From contig PEAK01000014.1 of NCBI GenBank assembly GCA_002753515.1, positions 1-64,000 on the forward strand: a DNA stretch of 64,000 nucleotides. The letters run 5' to 3'. The notes under the pieces were generated by a model. The model worked only from the letters and a program-made list of their open reading frames with translations, had not been told where the DNA came from and searched no databases. The translations under genes and the position numbers were made by a program. The stretch comes from Magnetococcales bacterium. GTDB lineage: Bacteria > Pseudomonadota > Magnetococcia > Magnetococcales > UBA8363. Numbering within the stretch: the stretch's first letter is position 1; each line of letters starts with the position of its first letter. Positions 9,000-18,576 of the stretch are shown one piece after another.

Positions 9000-10502
9000 T
9001 TATCGCCTGCCGTCAAACCCAAGTGCCAGTAGATGGTGTCGCGCCCAGTGCCGATCATCGAAGGGTGTCGTCCCCCGCTCCGTGATTTGCACCGTCTCAT
9101 GGCCTTTGCCAACGAGTAAAACACAATCCCCCTCCCGGGCCAGGGACAGGGCATGACCAATGGCCTCAGCCCGGTCGGGAATCTCTTCCGCGCGATTGCC
9201 ACTCCGCGCCACTCCGTGCAGTATGGCGGAACGTATCCCTTCAGGGGATTCCATACGCGGATTGTCGTCGGTCACAATGACCCGGTGCGCCAACCGCCCG
9301 GCCAACTCGCCCATGATGGGACGTTTGCCGGTATCGCGATTGCCCCCGCACCCGAATACCACACAGATACGGCCCTCACCCATCATGCCGGCAACCGTTT
9401 CCAACAGAGTTTCCAAAGCATCGGGGGTATGGGCGAAATCGACGAAAACACGGAACGGCTGTCCCATATCAACCGGTTCCATGCGCCCCGGCTGCGGAAC
9501 AAACGATGCCAATCCCAGGCGAATCGCCTCCAGACCGGCCCCCATGCACCTGGCCATCGCCGCCGCCGCCACCGCATTGGCCACATTGAACATGCCGCAC
9601 ACCGGCAGATGAATTGGCTGCGATCCCTGCGGCGTCTGTAGCACAAAATCGCTGGCCGCCCAACCCGGGTTGCTGTTGACAACCCCATACCGTCCCGGCT
9701 CCGGCGGCGACTTCAGGGTGAATCCCAGCACTTCCGAGTGCGAATCGGCCAACTTGGCGAGTTCGAGACCATGGGGATCGTCCAGATTGATGATGGCATA
9801 ACGGGGGGGACGATCCAGGAACAAGCGTGCCTTGGCGGCGAAATAGTGGGCCACATCGCCATGATAATCCAGATGGTCCTGACTTAAATTGGTGAACACG
9901 GCGCTGTGCCAGGGTATGGCTTCGGTACGTTGTTGTTGCAAGGCGTGCGACGAAACCTCCATGACCACCGCATGGCAGCCATGATCCCGCATGCGAGCCA
10001 GAATGCCATGCAACGTCTCGGCATTGGGGGTGGTCATGCCAGTGTCCCCGGTCATGCCCGGGGCACGAATCCCCGTGGTACCAATAACCCCGGTTGCCAC
10101 CCCGGCCTGGCTCAATATCGCTTCAACCATGGCGGCAACCGTTGTCTTGCCATTGGTCCCGGTAATCCCCGCCATGGTCAGCGCCTGCGATGGGTGACCA
10201 TGGAATGCCGAAGCCAACCGAGACAAAGCTTTGGGCGAATCGGTGTGTACCAGATGGGCCAGCGATGCCGGTATTTCGGCCTCCCCCTGATCCAAGACCG
10301 CAACCGCGCCGCGCCGCAGGGCATCGTCAACGAACAACGTCCCACGGGTACGCCATCCCGGCAATGCCGCAAACAAATACCCCGGGCGAACCAATCGCGA
10401 ATCGCTGGTGATGCCAGAAATCTCCCGGTCACTCCCCACAAGTCGCAACTCGGGAAGAGCCGACAAATCGATCAATCGGGAAACGGAAGGCATACGGTTC
10501 AT
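9000..10502 (-). CDS. murE: UDP-N-acetylmuramoyl-L-alanyl-D-glutamate--2,6-diaminopimelate ligase
   Basis: MurE adds the third residue of the stem peptide. The C-terminal motif DNPRMESPEGI contains the DNPR signature associated with meso-diaminopimelate specificity, rather than the L-lysine form, consistent with a Gram-negative wall. Other hallmarks are GITSDSRLVRPGYLFAALPG near residues 29-48, the ATP loop GITGTNGKTTVAAMV, EVSSHALQQQR, NLSQDHLDYH and VDFAHTPDALE. The 500-residue length is normal. Start 10502 overlaps the ftsI stop by four bases (ATGA), indicating coupled translation. Confidence 0.97.
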   Translation of the reverse strand: MNRMPSVSRLIDLSALPELRLVGSDREISGITSDSRLVRPGYLFAALPGWRTRGTLFVDDALRRGAVAVLDQGEAEIPASLAHLVHTDSPKALSRLASAFHGHPSQALTMAGITGTNGKTTVAAMVEAILSQAGVATGVIGTTGIRAPGMTGDTGMTTPNAETLHGILARMRDHGCHAVVMEVSSHALQQQRTEAIPWHSAVFTNLSQDHLDYHGDVAHYFAAKARLFLDRPPRYAIINLDDPHGLELAKLADSHSEVLGFTLKSPPEPGRYGVVNSNPGWAASDFVLQTPQGSQPIHLPVCGMFNVANAVAAAAMARCMGAGLEAIRLGLASFVPQPGRMEPVDMGQPFRVFVDFAHTPDALETLLETVAGMMGEGRICVVFGCGGNRDTGKRPIMGELAGRLAHRVIVTDDNPRMESPEGIRSAILHGVARSGNRAEEIPDRAEAIGHALSLAREGDCVLLVGKGHETVQITERGTTPFDDRHWARHHLLALGFDGRR

Positions 10503-13500
10503 TGCATGATCAACCTGGGCGGCCCTTCCGTAGGTGTTTCCAGGGATTTCACCACGCCGGAACCGCTAACCTGGGGAATAATCCCTTTCTTTCCCAAAAT
10601 TTCCAACGCTTGTCCCAAGCTGACATTTTCCACCGCTTCGGAATCTGCGGGCACGGGATCCATCATGTCGGGGAGCGGCGGATCGGTATGCGTATCGGGA
10701 AAAATGGAGAGACGGGGAAGGATCTCCTGAGCAATCTCCTTGAAAACCGGGGCCGCCACCTTACCGCCGTAAATCACCCCGACCGGTTCGTCAATAGAGA
10801 CAAAAATAACAACCTTTGGCTTTTCAACCGGGATGAACCCGACAAAGGAGGCGTAATATTTCCCACGGACATACCCCTGCCCGGGAATGGCCTTACGCGC
10901 CGTACCGGTTTTACCACCCACCTGGTATCCATCCACCGCCGCCTCAATGGCGGTCCCTTCGTCAGTGACCACCGATTGCAAAATCTTCCTTAATTTTTTC
11001 GATGTGTCTTCGCTGATCACGCGATGTGGTGGTGGTTTTTGTTTCATGGGAACCACAATGCCATCGACAATTTTCCCTTTGATCAGCGTCGGCGGATAAT
11101 AGATCCCCCCATTGATCGATGCGGCAAAGGCCGTGGTAATGTGCAACGGCGTGGTCGTGATACCATAGCCATACGAACGGTTGGCCAAACCGACTTTACG
11201 ATAGTGGGTCACATCGGGTATGACGCCGCTGGGATCGGAAGGCAACTCAATACCACTCCGTGATCCAAAACCAAACTGACGAATATAGTGATCTTGCTGC
11301 TCCAAACCCAAACCCAGGCCAATCTTGGCAGCACCCACGTTGGAACTGCGCTGCAAAACCTGACTGACACTCAAATAACGCGTCCCACGGTGAAAGTCGG
11401 TGATCACCCGGTCGGCAACCCGGGTTTTACCATATTCAATGTCGATGATGGTTTCAGGGGTGACCGTTCCCTTGTCCAAAGCGGCGGCAACGGTGAACAC
11501 CTTGAACGTCGATCCCGGCTCAAAAAGGTCGGTGACCACACGATTGCGCCGATCATTGGATTTGGAATGGGCCAGATTGTTGGGGTTGAAGCTGGGTTGA
11601 TTGACCATGGCCAGGATTTCGCCATTGTTGGAATCCATGACCACAGCCATGCCCGCCTTTGCCTGGCTGTTTTGCACCCCTTTCAGCAGGGCGCGATAAG
11701 CGATGTATTGAATGGTGGTATCAATGGTGGTGGACAAATCCACCCCGGGATGCGGCTCCGTAACCGTCCTGACCATGGGCATGGGCCGCCCCAGGCGGTC
11801 GTGACTGATCACCTGCGCCCCATTCACCCCGTGTAGTTCATCCTCAAAGGAGCGCTCCAACCCTTCCCGGCCCCGCCCCTCGAAATTGACAAAACCCAAT
11901 ATGTGCCCGGTAACCTCCCCCATGGCGTAAAATCTTCGGCTTTCAGGAAAGAAAAACAGGGCATGATGATCCAGGTTACGCACCTTGCGGGTAATTTCCG
12001 GGGTCAGTTGGTGCTTGATCGTCGGATAGGTGCCCGCCTTGAAGGAACGCAACTTGCTACGTAATTCTTCCACGGGCATGCCGATGATATCGGCCAGATT
12101 GTTGGCCAGATGATCCCGATCCTCGACCTGATCCATCTCCACGGACAGGGCATTCATCGGCAGGCTGATGGCCATTGTCCGACCATGCCGATCCAAAATA
12201 CGCCCACGGGATGCCGTCAATGTAATTTTTTTCTTGTGCTGGCTACGCGCTTTCTGCTGCAGATAGTCGGCCTGAATCACAGTCAAATCAAAGGCACGCA
12301 ATGCCAGAACACTGAAAGCCAACACAAAAAAACCAAGCATGAAAGTCAGGCGGGCCTGGGGATTGGTTTTATCCACATAGGGGGTACCGGCCGGTCCGAA
12401 TACCGGCCCACGGACGAACGAGCTGCGCAATACCGCCTTATCCCGGCTTTTACGTGTCATCAGTCGTTGGAATAACGACGGCCCCTCCCGCGGAGCCGGT
12501 CCGCGGAACATGGGTACCTTGGGCAAGGAGGGCCGGGGAGCCGGGGCCCTGGATGCGGGAGGCGGCGTTACAGGTGCCGAGGAACGGGGGGTCGGCTCAA
12601 CCGAACGCCCTCGTTCCCGTTGCGACTCCCGGCTGAGAAGACGCTCCATGAGCGGCGATGTCGCGGAACTCCGGGATGAGGGGGCGTATTCCCGTTGAGA
12701 AGCCGCAGGGAATTGGGGGGCAGTGGATACGGTACGACGGGCTTCCCTGGGCGACGTCGACCTGGCCGGCCTGATCACCTTGCTTAACAAGCCTTGCAAC
12801 AAGCCCGCCCCGGTTCGCAAACCGGAACTCCCTTTTTCCCGGGCCGAGGACGTTGCCGCAGTGCCCGCAGAACCCCTGGACGAGGAGGGTACCGTAGCGC
12901 CCCTTGGCGAGGGTCGCGATGATGCGGAAAACTCCCCGCCATATGTCCTGGGCATCCTTTCAGCGACACTCGGCGGCGTGGGGGGGGCTGGCGGCTCCTC
13001 GTCGTACGCCGGGTGATCGTGCCCGCTATCGTGATCAAAATGGGAGCTGGAAAAAGTCTCTTCCGGTTCGGCACGCTCTCCCCGTGCCACCATCGGCTCC
13101 GAACGCTCAACCGATTCCCCGGTGCCATGCTCGACCTCGCGCCGACCGGGCCGCAAGCGGGACAGCATCCCTCCCAGCAATCGCGAACTCGCAGGTGGTA
13201 CTTCCTCCGCAGGCGGAACACGCTTGCCAAATACGGGGGGTTGCACCCCTGCCTCATGATCGGGGACATCCTCGGCAGGAGCAGGTGCCCTGCCCCTGCC
13301 AAAAATTGAACCACCCAATCTGCCAGACGACTTGCTGACGGCCGCATCCCCTTCCACAGGTCCCCGTCTCTCAGAAACGGCTGGAGACGTGCCACCCAAA
13401 TCCCGCAACCGTCCAAAAAGAGAGGATGAACGCTCTGGTGTACCCTTCCCGGAAGGGGCGGGCGCCTGCCGCTCACCGTGGGTGAACGGCGGCGTCATCT

Positions 13501-13864
13501 CTTCGGAGGGTGACTTGGATGCAACGGGTCTGGCTGTTGCGGAGTTGTCCAACAGCCGGTTCAACAAAGACTTTTGTTCCTGCTGCGGATAGGGTGGAAT
13601 GGTCTCCCTGCTTGTGGCGGGGGGAATCGGCACCGCTGCCGGACGTCGGGTATTTGCACCGGGCAACACCGCACTCAACAGGCGTTGCAACAAGGATCCC
13701 TCCTGCCGCCGGCGGTTCACCGCCCCCGACATGCGCACCGCAGTCGCCCGTTGTTGCACCGGCTTCCGACGCACCACGGCACCACTCTGACGTTTCGCCA
13801 ACGATTTGCGATCAGGGGGATCCGGCCGGTGACGGTTTTGCCTTAAGGGAGGGGCCATCGTCAA
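10499..13864 (-). CDS. ftsI: Septal transpeptidase FtsI (PBP3) with a giant N-terminal extension
   Basis: FtsI cross-links septal peptidoglycan in partnership with FtsW. The catalytic part is typical: a transmembrane anchor at about 504-524, a PBP dimer domain with RGRILDRHGRTMA, the transpeptidase motifs SxxK (GSTFKVFT), SxN (RSSNVG) and KTG (GGKTGTARK), and a C-terminal PASTA-like segment. At 1121 residues it is nearly twice the usual 550-650. The excess is about 500 residues of Pro/Ser/Arg-rich, probably disordered cytoplasmic sequence before the anchor. Within it a short amphipathic motif recurs eight times (for example SLLQRLLSAV at 57, SLLNRLLD at 99, SLFGRLRDLG at 148, PLMERLLSRE at 404, SLFQRLMTRK at 463). 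The frame is continuous, and the start overlaps the ftsL stop by four bases, so the extension is not a mis-called start. Confidence 0.95.
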   Translation of the reverse strand: MTMAPPLRQNRHRPDPPDRKSLAKRQSGAVVRRKPVQQRATAVRMSGAVNRRRQEGSLLQRLLSAVLPGANTRRPAAVPIPPATSRETIPPYPQQEQKSLLNRLLDNSATARPVASKSPSEEMTPPFTHGERQAPAPSGKGTPERSSSLFGRLRDLGGTSPAVSERRGPVEGDAAVSKSSGRLGGSIFGRGRAPAPAEDVPDHEAGVQPPVFGKRVPPAEEVPPASSRLLGGMLSRLRPGRREVEHGTGESVERSEPMVARGERAEPEETFSSSHFDHDSGHDHPAYDEEPPAPPTPPSVAERMPRTYGGEFSASSRPSPRGATVPSSSRGSAGTAATSSAREKGSSGLRTGAGLLQGLLSKVIRPARSTSPREARRTVSTAPQFPAASQREYAPSSRSSATSPLMERLLSRESQRERGRSVEPTPRSSAPVTPPPASRAPAPRPSLPKVPMFRGPAPREGPSLFQRLMTRKSRDKAVLRSSFVRGPVFGPAGTPYVDKTNPQARLTFMLGFFVLAFSVLALRAFDLTVIQADYLQQKARSQHKKKITLTASRGRILDRHGRTMAISLPMNALSVEMDQVEDRDHLANNLADIIGMPVEELRSKLRSFKAGTYPTIKHQLTPEITRKVRNLDHHALFFFPESRRFYAMGEVTGHILGFVNFEGRGREGLERSFEDELHGVNGAQVISHDRLGRPMPMVRTVTEPHPGVDLSTTIDTTIQYIAYRALLKGVQNSQAKAGMAVVMDSNNGEILAMVNQPSFNPNNLAHSKSNDRRNRVVTDLFEPGSTFKVFTVAAALDKGTVTPETIIDIEYGKTRVADRVITDFHRGTRYLSVSQVLQRSSNVGAAKIGLGLGLEQQDHYIRQFGFGSRSGIELPSDPSGVIPDVTHYRKVGLANRSYGYGITTTPLHITTAFAASINGGIYYPPTLIKGKIVDGIVVPMKQKPPPHRVISEDTSKKLRKILQSVVTDEGTAIEAAVDGYQVGGKTGTARKAIPGQGYVRGKYYASFVGFIPVEKPKVVIFVSIDEPVGVIYGGKVAAPVFKEIAQEILPRLSIFPDTHTDPPLPDMMDPVPADSEAVENVSLGQALEILGKKGIIPQVSGSGVVKSLETPTEGPPRLIMQ

Positions 13865-14130
13865 TCACCCATGGGTAGCCACTGATCGTGGCGCAACGGT
13901 TGCATCCCCAATTCTTCCCGGGCACGCCGTTCGATGGCGTTCAGATCGGTACGCGTCACCAATTCCAGCTTGAGCGCCTGTTCCCGATCCAGGTGCTGTA
14001 AATACAACTCCTCCTCGTTTCGCAACTCTCTATGGCTCGCCAACATCCAGGTCCTGGAGGTGACAATGATGGCCGCAGTCAGCACCAGGAGCAAAATTAA
14101 AAAGGCGGGGATAAACGTGTTTGGTTTCAT
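13861..14130 (-). CDS. ftsL: Cell division protein FtsL
   Basis: This 89-residue bitopic protein of the FtsQLB complex has a short cytoplasmic tail, one transmembrane segment (about 8-27), and a periplasmic coiled coil rich in Glu, Leu and Arg. Identification rests on size, topology and position between rsmH and ftsI, since the FtsL sequence is poorly conserved. Four-base ATGA-type overlaps occur at both ends, with rsmH upstream and ftsI downstream. Partner FtsB and FtsQ genes are not in the window. Confidence 0.85.
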   Translation of the reverse strand: MKPNTFIPAFLILLLVLTAAIIVTSRTWMLASHRELRNEEELYLQHLDREQALKLELVTRTDLNAIERRAREELGMQPLRHDQWLPMGD

Positions 14131-15107
14131 GCCATCCTCGAAGGCACTCGGCCACCACGTTGGATAATTCGTAATTTGGCACTCCGGGAACGCGGGTTGC
14201 GCCGTATTTCATCCGGGCTGGGGGTGAGCGGCTTACGGGTTACCAGGGTATACATCGGCACCGTTTCCGGTAGCTGCCGCATCAGACGCATGGGACCGGC
14301 CACCTTGGGTGCCACGGCCCGCGCCGTGAACGCCCGCTTCACGGCCCGGTCTTCCAAAGAATGAAAGGAGATCACCGCGATACGCCCACCTTCCACCAAA
14401 CGCTCCAGGGCACCTCGCAAACCTTCTTCCAATTGCTGCAATTCCTGGTTCACCATCATGCGCAAAGCCTGAAATACTCGCGTTGCCGGATGGAGCCCTG
14501 GACGGGGCGGGGGAAGTGTTCCTTCCAATAGTTCCGCCAACTGTCGGGTCGATGTCAACCGTTCCTTGGAACGGGCGGCAATAATGGCGCGTGCCGCCTT
14601 TTTGGCTCGGGGTTCCTCCCCCAGCTCAAAAAACAGACGCGCCAATTCCCATTCACCCAGTTGATTGACGAGATCGGCAGCCGTGGCAACCGTCTCTTTG
14701 CCCTGATCCATGCGCATATCCAAAGGTCCATCGAAGCGGAAGGAAAAACCACGATGGGCGGAATCCAATTGTTGCGAAGAGACGCCCAGGTCAAAAACCG
14801 CTCCGTTTATCTCTTTCCAGCCAAGCCGATCCAAAGCCAAGGTCAGGCGGGCAAAGGGATGCTCGTACAGATGCAACCTGCCGCCATACCGATCTGACAG
14901 GAAGCCACCCCGAACAAGGGCATCGGGATCGCGATCCAATCCCAATACCTGACCGTCAGGGTTCGTCGCTTCCAGCAACGCTCGGGTATGCCCACCACTC
15001 CCAAAAGTGGCATCCAGGTAGCGCCCTCCTGTAACGGGTGCCAATCCCGCCACCACCTCGGCAATCATGACCCCGTAATGACCAACCTCGTCCGTAACCG
15101 CCGTCAT
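14127..15107 (-). CDS. rsmH: 16S rRNA (cytosine-1402-N4)-methyltransferase
   Basis: RsmH (MraW) uses S-adenosylmethionine to methylate C1402 in the ribosomal P site. The 326-residue product has the SAM-binding motif YLDATFGSGGHTRALLE near residue 30, LGLDRDPDAL, FDLGVSSQQLD, GFSFRFDGPLDMRMD and the C-terminal ISFHSLEDRAVKR and RNPRSRSAKLR motifs. ATG 15107 was chosen over an upstream reading because it is preceded by GGGAGG and aligns with the family start. It heads the local dcw cluster. MraZ, often found just upstream, is absent here. Confidence 0.95.
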   Translation of the reverse strand: MTAVTDEVGHYGVMIAEVVAGLAPVTGGRYLDATFGSGGHTRALLEATNPDGQVLGLDRDPDALVRGGFLSDRYGGRLHLYEHPFARLTLALDRLGWKEINGAVFDLGVSSQQLDSAHRGFSFRFDGPLDMRMDQGKETVATAADLVNQLGEWELARLFFELGEEPRAKKAARAIIAARSKERLTSTRQLAELLEGTLPPPRPGLHPATRVFQALRMMVNQELQQLEEGLRGALERLVEGGRIAVISFHSLEDRAVKRAFTARAVAPKVAGPMRLMRQLPETVPMYTLVTRKPLTPSPDEIRRNPRSRSAKLRIIQRGGRVPSRMA

Positions 15108-15332
15108 CGTCCTCCCAAGGAACCATCCGTGAGCCCATCCCCAAAGATGCCCAAGTCTATACCAAACCTGAACAACAGTCCATATTATCGTGAGCATGAA
15201 GCCACGCCAAGGCTTGCTAACATGTTTTTTGGAAATTCAACCGGGCTTGGTGCGGGATAAACCTTAACCAACGTACAACCACAACCCAGGAGTGCGGGAT
15301 ATGAAGGCAAAACTCTGGATTGTAACAGGTGC

Positions 15333-15701
15333 TTGGCTGAAAAATCAGGGGATGGTCATGAAAGGAAGATGGTCAAACATTTTTACATTTATTTTCATGA
15401 TGAACTTTTGGGAGGCCTTTGCTTACTCAAGATCTGTTCTCACCTGCCATTCACGTGTGAGTTTTATTTCAATGGCCACAATACCATCAAAGTGCAATTG
15501 GACGAGGATGGTATCGACTACCTCATGAAGGACAATGCCTTTTGCAGGCATATTTACCAATGCCCGTTAAGACGGTTCCACATCAAACAACATCCCTGGC
15601 GCATGATTGTGCCCGGGTCGGTACATGATCACAGGGGAAGTGGCGGAGGAGACCCCGCAACCATGGGCGGATCAAACAAACGACCCGCCCTTCATACCTA
15701 A
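15333..15701 (+). pseudogene. Decayed remnant of an uncharacterised protein family
   Basis: The central stretch, starting MVKHFYIYFHDELLGG at 15369, then FTCEFYFNGHN and DGIDYLMKDNAFC, resembles a widespread uncharacterised family. I recall that family as having aromatic-rich HYYFYFxDxxLG, a P/F-rich QFYFNGHNWLA segment and a GIDFxxxDNAF segment. Here only about 60 residues of that central region survive. The N-terminal portion is missing or out of frame, the conserved aromatic residues are partly lost, and the C-terminal 40 codons look non-coding. It lies between the divergent rsmH gene and the convergent secA gene. Function is unknown, and the family match is from memory and unverified. Confidence 0.4.
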
Positions 15702-15706
15702 ATCTC

Positions 15707-18412
15707 TTAACCCGTCAAACTGCCGTGGCAATGCTTGTATTTTTTGCCACTACCACACGGACAAATCTGGTTACGACCCACTTTTTCGCCCTCTCGGCGG
15801 TATGGAGCCTGCGCTTCCTGTACACCCCCACCCCCGGACTCCTGACCCATGGCATCGGAATCGGGATGGTTCAAGGTCATCACCCGTTCCCGGGCTTCCG
15901 AACGTTCCGCTTCCAAACGTTGCAACTCCTCGGCTCCTTGCACCTCCACCCGCGACAGCACCTCGACCGCTTCCGACTTGATCCGGGATAACAAAGCATC
16001 AAACAAACCAAAAGCTTCCCGTTTGTACTCGTTCAAAGGATCTTTTTGTGCATACCCACGCAAATGGATCCCCTCCTTCAGGTGATCCATGTTCAGCAAG
16101 TGTTCCTTCCACAAGAAATCAAGTATTTGCAAGAGGATGGTTTTTTCCAGGTAACGCATGAGTGGTGTTCCCATCCGTTCCTCCCGTTTTTTGCTGTAGT
16201 CCTGCACCAACTGGAGGGTCCGCTCCAAAACCACCTCCGCTGTCACCCCTTCCTCCTCTTTCCACCCTTCCGCATCCACGGTAACACCAAATTGCCTGAG
16301 TACATTTTCAGCAAACAATTTGGTCTGCCAGTCGGTCGCGTACGCCTCTTCAGGGATATAGGTAGCCACCATATCTTCCAACAAATCACGACGCACGTCA
16401 TCGACGTAACCTGAAATATCTTCAATCTCCATCAGTTCGCGTCGTTGATCGTAGATCACCTTGCGCTGTTCGTTCATGACATCGTCAAATTTGAGCAAAT
16501 TTTTGCGAATGTCAAAATTGCGCCCTTCCACCTTTTTCTGCGCCGATTCGATGGCTTTGTTGATCCAGGGGTGAATGATGGCCTCGCCCTCCTCCAGACC
16601 CAACTTGACCAACATGTTGTCCATGCGTTCCGAACCAAAAATACGCATGAGGTCATCCTGCAACGACAGATAAAACCGACTCGAACCCGGATCACCCTGG
16701 CGACCGGAACGTCCCCGCAATTGGTTATCGATCCGTCGCGCCTCATGGCGTTCCGTGGCCAAAATATGCAAGCCACCCAATTTGAGGACCTCTTCTTTTT
16801 CCACTTGACATTCCCGGCGTATGGCCTCTTCCCGGGATTGAATCTGATCTTCCGGCACTGTACGGTTGATTTCATTACGGATACGCATATCCGGGTTGCC
16901 GCCCAATTGGATATCTGTACCCCGCCCCGCCATGTTGGTGGCGATGGTGACCGCATTTTTCCGACCCGCCTGGGCCACGATCGATGCCTCTTGCTCATGG
17001 TATTTGGCATTGAGGACGTTATGGGGAACCTTTTCCTTTTTCAGACGTTTGGATAAATCTTCCGACTTCTCGATAGAAATGGTCCCCACCAGTACCGGTT
17101 GCCCCCGTGCGTGACAGTCGGTGATTTCTTCAATGATCGCTTTGATTTTTTCTTCGTAGGTGCGAAAAACGACGTCATCATGATCAATACGCACCATCGC
17201 CTGATTGGTCGGAATGATCACCACCTCCAGTTTGTAGATGGATTCGAACTCGGCCGCTTCGGTATCGGCAGTCCCGGTCATTCCCGCCAACTTGTCGTAC
17301 ATGCGAAACAAATTTTGGAACGTGATGGAGGCGAGCGTTTGCGATTCATTTTGAATCACCACCTGCTCCTTGGCTTCCAGGGCTTGATGCAAGCCGTCCG
17401 AATAGCGCCGTCCCGGCATCATGCGTCCGGTGAATTCATCGATGATCACCACCTCGCCGTCCTTGACGATATAATCCTTGTCGCGTTCAAAAAGGGCATG
17501 CGCCCGCAAAGCCTGATTGACATGGTGTACGATTTCCACGTTGCCCATATCGTACAAACCGCCTTCCTTGAGCAGGTTGTTGTCACGCAACAGGCTTTCG
17601 ATCAACTCGTTCCCCTCCTCGGAAAACACCACGGTGCGGGCTTTTTCATCCAGGTTGTAATGTTTTTCCCGGGTGAGTTTGGGGATCAGCCGGTCCACCT
17701 TGTAATATTTGTCGGTATTGTCCTCGGTGGGTCCCGAAATAATCAACGGGGTACGCGCTTCATCCACCAGGATGGAGTCCACTTCATCGACGATGGCAAA
17801 ATTCAGGTCGCGCTGGCACATCTCCTCCAAGGTGAATTTCATGTTGTCGCGCAAAAAATCAAAACCGAATTCGTTGTTGGTGCCATAGGTGATATCAGCA
17901 CCATAAGCCTGGCGCCGCGCCTCGTCATCCAGACCATGAACGATCACCCCGACCGTCATCCCCAGGAAGCGATAAATCTGCCCCATCCAGTCGGAATCGC
18001 GTCGCGCCAGATAATCGTTGACCGTCACCAGGTGGACCCCGCGCCCCGTCAAGGCATTGAGGTACATAGGAAGGGTTGCCACCAAGGTTTTTCCTTCGCC
18101 GGTTTTCATTTCGGCTATCTTGCCCTGGTGCAACACAATGCCACCAATCAACTGCACATCGAAATGGCGCATCCCGGTGGTACGTTTGCTGGCTTCACGG
18201 ACCACTGCAAAAGCCTCGGGCAATAGATCGTCCAGGGACTCACCGGCTTGCAGGCGTTCCTTGAAATGGCCGGTTTTGGCCTGTAGTTCGCTGTGAGTCA
18301 GTTTTTCCAGTTCCGGCTCCAGGGCATTGATGCGGTTGATCACCGGACGCAAGGAACGCAGATAGCGGTCGTTGCGGGATCCAAAAATTTTTCGGGCAAA
18401 CTTGCCAAACAT
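15707..18412 (-). CDS. secA: Preprotein translocase ATPase SecA
   Basis: SecA drives export of unfolded proteins through SecYEG and is needed for the lipoprotein, DsbA and envelope proteins encoded nearby. The 901-residue product has the full domain set: the DEAD motor with Walker A KTGEGKT (about 103-109) and [16 protein letters not shown], the preprotein cross-linking domain, the second motor with [13 protein letters not shown] and [22 protein letters not shown], and a helical scaffold. The C-terminal zinc tail [14 protein letters not shown] binds SecB and lipid. It appears monocistronic, with an AAGGA ribosome binding site before ATG 18412. Confidence 0.98.
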   Translation of the reverse strand: MFGKFARKIFGSRNDRYLRSLRPVINRINALEPELEKLTHSELQAKTGHFKERLQAGESLDDLLPEAFAVVREASKRTTGMRHFDVQLIGGIVLHQGKIAEMKTGEGKTLVATLPMYLNALTGRGVHLVTVNDYLARRDSDWMGQIYRFLGMTVGVIVHGLDDEARRQAYGADITYGTNNEFGFDFLRDNMKFTLEEMCQRDLNFAIVDEVDSILVDEARTPLIISGPTEDNTDKYYKVDRLIPKLTREKHYNLDEKARTVVFSEEGNELIESLLRDNNLLKEGGLYDMGNVEIVHHVNQALRAHALFERDKDYIVKDGEVVIIDEFTGRMMPGRRYSDGLHQALEAKEQVVIQNESQTLASITFQNLFRMYDKLAGMTGTADTEAAEFESIYKLEVVIIPTNQAMVRIDHDDVVFRTYEEKIKAIIEEITDCHARGQPVLVGTISIEKSEDLSKRLKKEKVPHNVLNAKYHEQEASIVAQAGRKNAVTIATNMAGRGTDIQLGGNPDMRIRNEINRTVPEDQIQSREEAIRRECQVEKEEVLKLGGLHILATERHEARRIDNQLRGRSGRQGDPGSSRFYLSLQDDLMRIFGSERMDNMLVKLGLEEGEAIIHPWINKAIESAQKKVEGRNFDIRKNLLKFDDVMNEQRKVIYDQRRELMEIEDISGYVDDVRRDLLEDMVATYIPEEAYATDWQTKLFAENVLRQFGVTVDAEGWKEEEGVTAEVVLERTLQLVQDYSKKREERMGTPLMRYLEKTILLQILDFLWKEHLLNMDHLKEGIHLRGYAQKDPLNEYKREAFGLFDALLSRIKSEAVEVLSRVEVQGAEELQRLEAERSEARERVMTLNHPDSDAMGQESGGGGVQEAQAPYRREGEKVGRNQICPCGSGKKYKHCHGSLTG

Positions 18413-18576
18413 GGCGCGACATCCTTGTAGGTTTTCGATAAAATGTCAGAATATATCACCAAAGCCCCCTTGTGGCCAAGTGGCTTCATTGCGGCAGCCA
18501 GCGCATGCCAAACGCTGACAAGATGATGTTATTGTTTGATATAACTTAATTTTTTCCTATCATTTCCGGGATTTCC

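Noticed and set aside
15640-15706. GGGCGG/CCGCCC inverted repeat after secA considered as a terminator
   Set aside because: The loop is long and there is no T-tract on the secA strand.
17099-18226. A 375-codon plus-strand ORF within secA
   Set aside because: Antisense to secA with no recognisable domain. Explained by codon bias of secA.
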